From Sabethes cyaneus (taxonomy: Eukaryota > Arthropoda > Insecta > Diptera > Culicidae), in assembly GCF_943734655.1 (NCBI RefSeq), contig NC_071354.1, forward strand, positions 32,950,847-33,014,846: 64,000 bases of DNA. The letters are read 5' to 3'. This document shows positions 31,906-42,429 of the stretch, one piece after another. The position numbers and the translations under genes are program-made. The notes under the pieces were generated by a model. The model was not told the DNA's origin. It searched no databases and saw only the letters and a program-made list of their open reading frames with translations. How positions within the stretch are numbered: the first letter of the stretch is position 1; each line of letters opens with the position of its first letter.

Positions 31906-34730
31906 CCGCTCACGAGGCAAACAGCTCGTAAGCAGCTAGCTGCCCGTAGGCATGAGGACATCTTCGCCCTCGATTGTACTCACGGGCGAGTGCTCAGTAT
32001 CAGCAGCTCGGGCCGCAATGACTAACGAGAGCGTTAGCTAGATACACGCTAGCAAAAACTCGTCGCAGTGCATAAATAAATAAGAGCGAGAGTCCAAAAG
32101 GGACGCTTTTGCTGGCGTTTTCGATAGAACGAATACGCGTCTGTGAGAAAATTAGACCACACAAGTGTGGGCTTCGTTACACTGGTTTAAGTAGCGAATT
32201 TTTCAAATATAGCGATGAACAATCGGTCAAAAAAAACTTCCCGATGTTTGGGAACATCTCCTTGAACTATGCTGGGTACAAGGTCTGTGCCAGCTGGATT
32301 CTTGGAAACCTTAAAGACCGGATAGGCCAATTTGCAACTGCATCTCTTGTATCGTCTATAGGGAATACAACCACGAAAAAGCCGGAACTAGTAATCTTCA
32401 GTAAGGTTAAGACTTACACTTAGTCTGTATACATACCGGAAGAATGCATTTTACACCTGTTTTTGATTTCATTTTGCGGAAGACAGCGTTGCAGCATGCA
32501 ACCATTATGCAAAGAAATGCATTGTTTGCAAACAACATCGGCTCGGGTGTCACATTGCACGAACGTTATCAATCGACGACGTGCTCTAGCTTAATATGCA
32601 TTGCGGGCTCGTCAAATTATCTATCACCTCTTAGTACACAGAACGTAACAAGCTAGACAAACCTTACAAAACAAACACCTTTCGCGATCAAATTAAAGAA
32701 ACCGGCCGTGAGGTACGTATTATGTTAGTTAGTCATATCCATCCAGAGCGCTTAACACCGCGGCGATCGCTATCTAACGTCGCAATTTGAGACTGACCTT
32801 GACGAGTGCGCATTTCGCGTGTTCTCAGCTGATGTGCACAAAAGTTGTTGATTCGTCGTGCCGGTCGGTCGTGTCCAACGTCCGAGCAGCCAGCGATCAG
32901 ATCAGGTTGGCTCGTCGCTTATAAATCAACCGCTAATGTATCTTTGGACAGTTTCTGTCCGAGCGCTCATGCACCGACAACAGCAACAACAACGATCCGG
33001 TAGCATCTTTTCTGCTGCATCATCGATCGGGCAGTTATTTCTGTCCATTTTAAGCAGCCCGTTGAGAAGTGGCAGCATTTGCCAGCGGAGGTGGCGCTTC
33101 TGAGAAGCTTAGTGCCACTGCCACTGCCACAGCCGGTATCGATATAATCTACAAACCAAACCAGTTTAGGTTGATCGTCGTTGTGTTGTTGTTTTTTCTG
33201 CCCCGTGCCTTATTTAATCATCCCACTATGACAGGCCGCGGGCAAAGCACAGCACCAGGGCTGGCAAATCACCTTGTAGGTATGCACAATAACACCTTCT
33301 CCGGCTGCACTCGGTGTGCCAGTTTGGGTAAACAAACATTCACAACTCGAATGTCCGTGGCGCGACGCGGAGGTCGAAAGCCACCCGCGCGCACTTTGCT
33401 GCCCGTTAGTTAGTTCCAGATGATTGATTCCACAACGAAATGACTGATCGTCTTAATCATCGTCATAATCATTATCTGCCGGGGCTTAGCGTGAATGCCA
33501 AAGGGTTCCATCCATCCGGTTGCGGTTGCACTAGGTGCTTTACTCCCTGCTCGTAGGTACGTATACATAAATGAAACACCACGTAAAGCCGTTTGTTTGA
33601 TGAATGAACTAAAAACGGTGCTTTAACTGCGGGGGTTGTCTTGTCTTGTTTTCAGTTGTTTTTGTGCCGGAGCCGTTTAATGAGCTTTCGGTTGGTGCCT
33701 TTGTTTGTGGCTTTATTGCGCTTAGCACCACCACCACACACCACCGACACCGTCGTCAGCGAAAGCACAATGTCTTTTGTGTTTGTTTTGTTTCCAGTCA
33801 ACCGAACCGCCACCGCCATGCCAGCGAGCGTGCCGGGCCCGCGCCGGCTGGATTGGTCTCTCGGTGGAACGCGGCGAGCTGGCCTGGAAGATAATAATTT
33901 GACGTGTGTTATCGGCACATTTTTATGGTCTTCACACGCAACGTAAAGGATGGTGTCGTTGGCCTGTTGGCTGGATCGTTAAAGTGTTGTTGGAAATTAA
34001 CCACTGGTTAAATTGGGCGATAATTGTTTTGTGAATTTTTAGAGTTTATTGTTTCTTTGTGTTCGGATTTCTTTGACCTTGACAGGTCTTCACAAAGATT
34101 TAACTGACAATGAAAATCTGTAAGGTGACCGATCCCCTTCGTCGAACGTAAACACAATCCATATTTTACTTCGAGTTTTTAAAATAATTATATCCATCGG
34201 AAAGTACTCAAGTTTTTCACCTGAGATGACGCCTTTTCCCTGTACATCTCACCTATTTTGGCATATAAAATATATCATAATTTGCATTTCTTAGTGAAAC
34301 AATTTTTCATGCTCCAGGGGGAGTTAATCATATGAAAACTGCACTTCGACATATTCAAGATTTCTGTCGTCTATTATGGACAGACAGCAATTGTTTATAA
34401 AAAATCTATGGATGTATTTATTGAACCCTGTGCAAGAGTGCACAAAAAAATGGAAACAGTTTAAATTAGAACTTTACAGTGCAAGTGTTTATTGCGAGGG
34501 ATCAGCCTTGATCTCTTCGTCATGTTCAAAGCAGGTAGGAAAACCAAGACAATGCCATGCAAACAGCAATGGCCTTTGTAGCGATATCCCTCGTCGCCAC
34601 AGCCACTGATCCCACTGCTCTCTAATGCTGTTATCTACCGGACACTTCAACTTTAAAGTTGAACGGTGGAGTTGTAGCACGTTGCAATGTGGAAGGTAAT
34701 TGCGGACAAAGGTAGATTATTTTGTTCTGG
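31906..34730. other. Possible LTR tail, then unassigned DNA
   Basis: 31906-32130 continues the LTR-like sequence. 32109-32423 is an unrecognised open frame. 32750-33960 is GC-richer with CAACAGCAACAACAAC (about 32978), looks single-copy, and shows no domain. Minus and plus frames overlap, so none is called. Confidence 0.4.
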
Positions 34731-34895
34731 TTTCAATCGAGTGCGACTACGATATTATTGTGTTGACCGAGACATGGTTTGATGAATCTTTATACTGTTC
34801 GGCAGTGGCTTTGCTGTCCGTCGCACTGAGCGCAATCCCTCGAACAGTATAAAAAGCCGTGGCGGGAGTGTTATGAATGCTGTTTCAACTCGTTG

Positions 34896-35002
34896 CCCTA
34901 CTCACACAATTGTTACAAAGCAGTTCTGGCGAGTGATTTAAAACCAATTTTAGTTGTAAATAAATTTCGTCGAGTAAAAGTGACAAAAATGTGCTATCTG
35001 GG
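34896..35002 (+). mobile_element. 107-bp CCCAAG-type MITE, copy 2
   Basis: Same length and body as 39378-39484 (GTTGTTACAAA/GCAGTT, ACCAATTTTAGT centre), ending GTGCTATCTGGG. Flanked by TG at 34894-34895 and 35003-35004. Removing it and one TG rejoins the LINE endonuclease frame as S-T-R-W-N-S-H-I-D. Confidence 0.85.
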
Positions 35003-36172
35003 TGGAACAGCCATATCGATCTAATGCCTGTTTCCGATGGTGTAGAGCAGCTATGGGTTAGAATCGCTACACCTCTGCGAGTTGTGACCGTGGGTGTCAT
35101 CTATGTAGCCCCGGATCATCGTAATGATATTAGTACCATGAGCATGAGCATGATCATGAGCACGTGGACTCAATCGGTGCTGTTGTCTCCAACTTGGAAC
35201 TCAGTGATTATGCTCTACAGTTTGGGGACTGTAGTCCCCAGTCTCAGCTTCGGTTGAGTAAGTCAAATGACGGGACATTTCAGGTCGACTCTCTAACGGC
35301 TTTATCTGCCTCCGCTCGAACGAAACCGCAACACCTGTCTGCACTGTTTCGGAAGCAATTGAGCCTTTAATTACTCTCGATGAAAACCATCCTGCTTTGG
35401 AAGTTCTGTTGAAACTCTCAACGTCGATTATTTCTGAAGATCCTTTCGGGAATAATGGTATACCGGACTTGCAACGAGCTGATTATGACGGGATCAGATC
35501 CGCTATCTCTCGCATTGACTGGCAGACACTAAACGCTGCTACCTGTATTGACGACACCGTCGAATATTTTCAGTGAACAATCTTGAACGTAATTTCTAAA
35601 TTTGTATCCGACGACCACCCGACGCTCATCCGCCTCGTTGGTCGAATAATCACCTGCGCAGACTAAAACGGCTGAGGACTAGAGCTCTACGAAGATTCTG
35701 TCGGAATCGTTCTCACATTACAAAACAGAAATTTATTCGTGCGAGTGACGACTACAAGAAACTCAACAGAGTTTGGTATTTCGTAAATTCCAAGAAGAAA
35801 GAAACTGGTCTGCCAGTGTTGGTTTATATTGGGGAACAAGTTGCCAACTCTGAACTTGAGAAGTGCGATCTTTTCAAGTCGCCATCGCCATGAACGATTG
35901 TCTTAGTGATGGTTTTAGGTTCCGTTCATTTCACATTAGGTGAACACATGTCCGCACTCCAAAAGTTAAAGCTTTCATATGCTGCTGATCTAGATGGCAT
36001 CCATTCTGAAGTTGTGCTCGGAGTTGTTACTTACTCCATTTACGAAATTATTTAACAGGTCACTACAAGAGAGCAAATTTCCTGAGCTGTGAAAATCCTT
36101 ATTTATGTTCCCTGTTCCCAAGAAAGATGATAAGAGACACGTTCGTAATTACAGAGACATCACCCAAGTAGC

Positions 36173-37752
36173 ACTTGTAACTAATCATTAAAATAAAAAA
36201 ATACAAAAAGGTTGCACAGCAGTTACATTTAGGATACTTGTAACGAGTTAGGTTACATAAAATTAAAAATAGTTACTTTTTAGTTTTCTAGTGACAAAAA
36301 TCTCAAAAAGTTACCAGGTAGTTACCAAATGACCAAATTGAAACCTTTTTTTCGAACTGTCAACAACTTGGTCGTCGCAAAACAGTCACCTTTCAGTTAC
36401 GAGTTACCAAATAGTTATCAAGTGACACAAATGAAACCTTTTCCAAACTGTCATCAACTTGCTGGTCTCAAAACAGTTAATTTTCCGTTACGAGCAGTTA
36501 CGAAGTCAAAAAAAGTCGGCTAGTAACATTTTCGCAACAATTTGTTCACTGTTCCTTGTAAACACAACGGATTAAGGAAAAACTAGACCTGAAGAATATT
36601 GCTAATGGTAAAGATAAACAATTGGTACACGGGTTGCGAAATGCTCTTGTAAATGCGTTTATTTACTTAATTGATGGTACTTGGAATCTTCTCCGCCCAG
36701 ACATTGGTATTAAGTAAACAAATGATGATTATTCTCAAACGTCAAAACGATCAAGTTACATCGAAACGAAACCGGCAATGAAAATAGGTTACAGTGTAAC
36801 TTAGAAATGACGACATAAGAAATAAATGACTACAACAGATTTAATATTGGTTACCGTATAACCGATACCGTAACCAGGTCGAAGGCTAAGGTTACGTACA
36901 ACTAGAATGTAACTGAAATGTAACCTTCTATGATTAACACTGGTGGTAACTGTTTTATTCAAACTGAAACTATTCTTTGATATTAAATTAACACTTTCTT
37001 TTCACAACAATCACTAAAAAATACCTTTTCCCGATATCAACAATGTGAACAATGAACAATGGCTGCTTAATATCATTTCATGCAATATGCCGAAAACGAT
37101 ACAAAACTTCAAGGACGATGGTGTAGTAGTTAGAACCAAAGGCAAAATGGCTATGAATTTTACTGTGATAGAAGTGATAGCGAAAACAACTTGATTTTTA
37201 ATGGTTTCTTGGTGAATGCTCCACTAATTCATTATTGCTAAGAATAAATTTAAAAAATCAAAAAATTAAAATTTAAATTTTTATATTTGATTTACAAAAC
37301 ATCAATTTTTCAACGAAGTAAGTAACGAAAAGCTATATTAAATAAGAGCGCTTGAATTTTTCAAAGCTAGACTCATGCATTTCACCATAAATTTGAAACT
37401 GCATTAAAATTTGTGTTGAAATAATAATTTATACACTCTTCTATATTCAACAGTTAAATTTACTGCTTGACGTTGACAGCCATAGATTGAAATAATAAAC
37501 CTGCTACATTTTCGCTATGCAATAAAAGTTACAAGATAACTAATTTGCCACCAATTGAAAGTCAATTTACAGTTTATGTGTAACTTCAATAGTAACCATT
37601 TTGTAACTATACATGTTACATATTGGTTATTGAGTAACTGTTAATGCAACCAGATTTACTGTTATATTTTAGGTTACTGTAACCGAAGTTTTACATTTAA
37701 ATTTGTCGCATATCAGCCGCTGCGACTCAATTGTGACAACGTGTGCTACTTG
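36173..37752. mobile_element. 1.58-kb element with CCCAAGTAGCAC ends
   Basis: Left end CCCAAGTAGCACTTGT; right end reverse-complements to CCCAAGTAGCACACGT. Flanked by CA on each side. The interior is AT-rich and unusually full of GTTAC/GTAAC words, with a direct repeat of about 85-90 bp (about 36325-36410 and 36412-36500). No convincing ORF. It lies between RT blocks of the LINE relic; part of that RT is also missing, so insertion and a deletion coincide here. Confidence 0.65.
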
Positions 37753-38156
37753 GGCACCTGCTTGAGGCGCGGACAAGCTAATGCTGTCTACACTGAGCTG
37801 AAGACAGCATTTGATCGAGTGGATCACGAAATGCTGTTAAGCAAACAAGAGAAGCTTGAGGTCTATAGATCCTTATTCGCCCGGTTTAGATCCTATTTGA
37901 TAAATCGATCGCTTTACGTTTAGATTGGCTTGCTCTGAACTGTTTACGAAAATTTCGGGCGTCCCCCAGGGGAGTAATCTTGAACCTCTTTTGTTCTCGC
38001 TATTTGTCAACGAGCTTTCTGTTATACTGCCAACAGGAAACCACCTGTTTTACGCTAACGACGTCAACAACAGTACTAATGATTGCGACTAGTTGCAACT
38101 TGCAACTATGTGATACATCGTTTGCTGGACATATGCTTTCGCTACGCGCATTTTCT

Positions 38157-38570
38157 TGAAGCTGAGCTGCCGCAAGAGTCAGGTGGATCACATATTAACA
38201 CACACAAAATCAGAGTTTAACTTGCGGTATTTGTAGTGCAATTCTGCAACTCGCAGATTCTTGCGCGTCTACGTATCTGAGCCCGCATGTGAAAATACCT
38301 TTACTGGTCCCACTCTTGCTGAGGTGAAATTATTTGTCGACCGAATGGAAATGGAAAAATGGAGAGGGATTGATGGTTTAAGTCAATGTTGCAAATCGAG
38401 CTAAAACCAAACGATGCCGATTCTCACGCGATTGACTATGAGAAGCATAGCACCCAACGCTTATGCCACTGACGCAAGCGTACGACAAGCAGCAGCCGCC
38501 GTTGCTATGTGCAAACATTCTGGTATCTACACATTCGCGAACGCACAGCCTCGTAGAGTCTTTCTGCATA
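38157..38570. repeat. Direct repeat R, copy 2
   Basis: Second copy of 31490-31905. It directly abuts the 3' end of the LINE relic. Confidence 0.6.
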
Positions 38571-39377
38571 GCTCAGGTGGGAACTACCAGTGGACCACGT
38601 CCACTTCAAGCCAGTATTTGCGCATGATTGGGTACTCCTAACAGTAAAGGATTATAAATTTAAGAACAGTCGCATCTGCATCCCGTTGTTATTGAAGCAG
38701 TCACGCCCAGCACATTTACCCTTAAGTGTTGACGCGGTTGATGAAAGGTCACGGCAACTCAAGTGGGAATTAAAATATCCAATGATTATCAATCTGCGTA
38801 AAACTCGAAAACTTCCGACTAGATTTCCGTGATTGGTTTGAACCGTGGCATTCTTTTAGCAAAAAGAAATGCATGCAATGCATGCAATGAATCGCATACC
38901 GAGTCATCTTACCATTCTTCTTCAACCTCTATTTAACAATAGTCCAATATTTCGAATGTTTCCCGAGATATAAACAAAAGAAAATAAGAGGTTTTGACAA
39001 AAACGGGTATTTTCCGTAAAAATTGAGGTGATCCCATTAATCGAGGCAATGTCCGATCAGCACCAGATTTTGGATTTTTACTTCCTAACCGAAAACGAAC
39101 AATCTGGCGAAATTTGGTTCAAATCCGTAAAGGTCGATTACACGTTTGAACTTTTTCTCGGTTACTTGACATGGCCCATATTGATATAGTTCGTGGTCGT
39201 TGGGTTGTATGTTCGGGGAAGAAAAGTTTTTGCTTTCATCACCATGCTTTCGATTTTATGAAAGAAGTCGTGTTGTTTCGAGCAGGCGGCCTTCGAATTC
39301 ATTTGCGTTCTTTTGCTTTTGCTTGCATAATCTTGCAAACTTAAGCCGCTTAGGTTTATTCGCTGGTAGCAGCTCTT
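38571..39377. other. No feature seen
   Basis: No recognisable coding or repeat content. ATGCATGCAATGCATGCAAT at about 38870 is a short tandem palindromic stretch. Confidence 0.4.
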
Positions 39378-39484
39378 CAATACTAGCACAGTTGTTACAA
39401 ACCAGTTGTGGTAACCGATTTACGACTAATTTTAGTCATAAATAAGTTTCTGCAACCATAAATGCGAAAAATATGCTGCTTGGG
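39378..39484 (+). mobile_element. 107-bp CCCAAG-type MITE, copy 3
   Basis: Body GTTGTTACAAACCAGTTG, ACTAATTTTAGT centre, end ATGCTGCTTGGG. Flanked by TT at 39376-39377 and 39485-39486. Reverse complement matches 5339-5445 at about 85% by eye. Confidence 0.85.
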
Positions 39485-39574
39485 TTGAACCTGTGGTGGT
39501 GTGGAAAGGATGCATTTTTACCCGTTTCAGCACGTTCCACACCTCCATGGTGACAAGGGACTGTTCCGCATTTT

Positions 39575-39965
39575 GCCCTGTTCTTCTTCTTCTTATTCAG
39601 CCGAGAGCCGGGGTGGCTCTTGTCGTATCAAGAATTCCTCTCCATTGTACTCGGTCCTAGGCTACTCGTCGCCAATTCATTGCGATTCTCGACACACGCA
39701 AATCGGTTTCAATCTGGTCGAGCCATCGTGCACGTTGAGCCCCTCTATTCCTGGTGCCGGTGGGGTTCTTGAAAATAACGGATTTCACTACACAGTCGTC
39801 CGGCATCCTTGCGACGTGGCCGGCCCACCGTAGTCTCCGAACTTTCCCAATTTGCCTTGTGCTTGTCTTGAAATCATTTCCCATGATTCGCAAAATTTTA
39901 TGGTCAATCGCTGACGGCACTTGCTGATGAGGCTGAGGCTTCCCTCGAAGCCTCGTTGAAAACAA
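39575..39965 (-). pseudogene. 3' end of a LINE
   Basis: The minus-strand frame contains RRLRWAGHVARMPDD, then GTRNRGAQRARWLDQIE and further down LDTTRATPALG, a C-terminal pattern typical of RTE-like and related insect LINEs. It shares RWAGHVARMPD with 4565-7625 but otherwise differs, so it is another family. Only the tail is present. Confidence 0.75.
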
Positions 39966-40759
39966 CGTTTCTTATCGGAAGCGACAGTACGTTGTCATAG
40001 ACGTCCCTGAATTGAAATCATTGTACAACAAAACGAACACTTTTGGATTTGTGTACACTTACTTGCACTTACATTGGGGTAGCCAACGCGACGATCAGAA
40101 AATCTACAACCATACTCCTGCTGGGCTGTCGTTGCTACCCAATTAGCGACGCCATAACAAAGGTGAATGTCCGCGATTCCTTCCGGGAATACATTTTAAT
40201 ACTGCAATCGTTTTCAGAAACGTCCCAGAGAGACCCGAGAAGTCAGTTTCGAAAAAAAATTCCATACGCGTTTAATCGTGTCCGCCGCACGCGTTGATCT
40301 AATGTGCTATGCGTGATTTATGAGTTCGAGCAGTTTTCAGATACTAATTCAACACTTAAAATCATACGTTTAAAATGAAATTGCAACGAAGCTAAAAGAG
40401 ATAGACGTTTTACGTCCAAGAGCGAAATGTAGAACGGTATTTGGGCTTTAAATTGGTCAGTAGCTGTAATTAGTTTAATCACACATTTTTGGGAGAAATT
40501 CGATAAAAATGCCTTGAGAAACACTTAGTTCAAAGCTTTTTGCTACAAAAAAGTTACTAAACCTCATGAAGTAGGAGGTTTAAGACCAATTTTCAATACA
40601 AAGTTATTTCAGTTTTTGAATGAAAGTAACAGAATTAAGCTAGCTAGCATAGTTTTTGTACCAGAGCAAATTTAAGGTAAACAGAACCAAAAACTAAAAA
40701 TGTTCATACGCCATAAGTGACACGTTATACGTATCACGTCATACGTGATTTATACGCCT
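39966..40759. other. No feature seen
   Basis: AT-rich; TACGTATCACGTCATACGTG at about 40728 is a small CACGT-rich palindromic stretch. No gene is supported. Confidence 0.4.
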
Positions 40760-41195
40760 CCGCCAATCTCCCCTTTCAGTTTGTACTCCACCAAATATCG
40801 TTCGCAGCACTTTCCGCTCGAACACGGCAAGGGCGCGTATGTCCTCCGTGAGTGACGCTGCTTCAAGTCCATAAAGAACTACCGGTCTAATAAGGGTTTT
40901 GTACATTATTAGCTTCGTGCTTCGGCGTATGCTTTCTGATCGTAGCGTTTAACGGAGGGCAAAGTAGACCCGATTTCCCGCTTCGATGCGCCGCTGGATC
41001 TCCTTACTAGTGTTGTTGTCCGCGGTCACCAGCGATCCCAAATACACGAACTCCTCTACCACTTCTAGTTCTTTGTCGTCAACGATTACCGTCCGTGGGA
41101 GACGCGCGTTTGTTTTCTTTCAGCCTCTTCCTTTCATGTATTTGGTCTTCGACGCATTTATTTTTAGCCCAATTCTCCTAGACTCCGCTTTCAGT
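40760..41195 (-). pseudogene. RTE-like LINE thumb/C-terminal fragment, second family
   Basis: Minus-strand translation gives INASKTKYM, ELEVVEEFVYLGSLVTADNN, RRIEAGNRVYFALR, TKLIMYKTLIRPVVLYG and AVFERKVLRTIFGG, the region after the RT catalytic domain. Nearly one open frame with one stop (after FALR). It differs from the 4565-7625 family in most positions. Confidence 0.8.
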
Positions 41196-41654
41196 CTAGC
41201 GTATCACACTACACACCAAAATTGCATTTTTCGATTCAGCAAAATGATTTACTGGTTGTTAACCAGCAATAAACTTTTTCGCTGAAATCCAGCAAATGAT
41301 TAAAAAATTTCCTAAAGATCAGCGAATGTCATTTTTTACTGAAAGTTCAGCAATTGCATCTGTCAAAACGCCACACAGCGAAGCGCGCGACGCAAAATTA
41401 CCTTTGGTAAGTTCTTTAACAGATTTTCAAATTAAGTACTGCATGTAAGGTTCAGAATTGCAGATAATTGTTAAAGGATGGTTACGTAAGTAAAATCTCA
41501 TGTTAATAGCTTGTTTTTTGTTTTTGCAGGTTAAGGCAAACAAGAGGAGGAAATGGCAGGCATATTAGGCTAAACTTGTGCATGTAATAAAAAACAAAAT
41601 TAAATTAAAATTATTAATCCCAATGAATCCTATCCCAAACCTTGCCGTAAGACG

Positions 41655-41815
41655 TAGTCCTAGGTCAAAATGGTTTGATGACGAATTACTCGAACAATTT
41701 CGACGTAGCACACAGCGCTGAAATTCCTCGATAATTATCGACTTCGACCGATCACCTTTTTTACCAACCGAAAATAAATACGGTTCCATCCTGCAGGAAA
41801 TCTACCAGTAGAAAG
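41655..41815 (-). pseudogene. LINE RT N-terminal fragment
   Basis: Minus-strand frames read RFPAGWNRIYFRLVKKGD, then in another frame NYRGISALCATSKLFE, the first conserved RT blocks of a jockey-group LINE. Confidence 0.65.
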
Positions 41816-41879
41816 CGTTAAATGAAACAAAAATCCCATCCGGGCCTGGTTATGTTTTAGGGATGTTTTAGCTTAAAGC

Positions 41880-42265
41880 ATAACTATGTTGATCTCGACA
41901 TCGATATCGGTTCGCGGTGTAGGTCAAAAGTAAGCTTTGTATCGAGGACAACACCAAGGTTCCTAACGTGGTATATCCTGCGCAACTATGTACCATTAAT
42001 GATTGCTGAAAAGTATCGCGCAGTTAATCCGCTAAAAGTTTTTTCACTACACATTTTGCCGTTTCATTTCACCTGTTGACAAATCTATCTAGTAAAGATT
42101 GTAGGTGGCGATAGTGGTCCATGTTTTCAACAATCAGAAACATTTTCAGATCATCAGCGTCATAAATCTACAATCGATATCCTACAGCAGAGTGCCGTTG
42201 TTGAAAAACTATGGAATAAGCAATGGTCCCACATTGCTACCTTGAGGGATGCCTAAGGTATCGGG
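41880..42265 (-). pseudogene. LINE RT catalytic fragment
   Basis: Minus strand: LGIPQGSNVGPLL (about 42255-42215), YDADDLKMFLIVENMDHY (about 42175-42120), HLQSLLDRFVNR, then VRNLGVVLDTKLTFD (about 41970-41925). Stops and shifts present. It lies upstream, in the reading direction, of the N-terminal fragment at 41655-41815, which is the wrong order for one element. Confidence 0.7.
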
Positions 42266-42429
42266 AAATTGCGAAGATATGCAGCAATCAAACTTCACGC
42301 ACGGGATCAGCTATTACACTAATTGTTGAGTGTATATTCGATAAATTTGCCTCCTATTCACTACTTGCGAAATACAAGTCAAGCTGAATTCTAATAAATT
42401 GGTACGAATGGAATACCCAAGCGTTAAAC

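Larger units (their letters stand above)
34735..38150 (+). pseudogene. Jockey-group LINE relic, interrupted twice
   Basis: Plus-strand frames give endonuclease IIVLTETWFDESLY (about 34755-34800), then, past a 107-bp MITE, RWNSHIDLMPVSDGVEQLW (35010-35070), a linker, and RT blocks FPVPKKDDKRHVRNYRDIT (about 36115-36172). After a 1.58-kb insertion come VYTELKTAFDRVDHEMLL (about 37785-37840), a degenerate PPGE/NLEPLLFSLFVNEL block (about 37960-38020) and altered YADD. Part of the RT between NYRDIT and TCLRRG (about 70-80 residues in relatives) is missing. Many frameshifts; dead. Exact clade uncertain. Confidence 0.75.

Noticed and set aside
31490..38570. The direct repeats as the 5' and 3' LTRs of one 7-kb LTR retrotransposon
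   Set aside because: The content between them is a non-LTR LINE relic, both copies share sequence that should lie only before a 3' LTR, and copy 2 is truncated.
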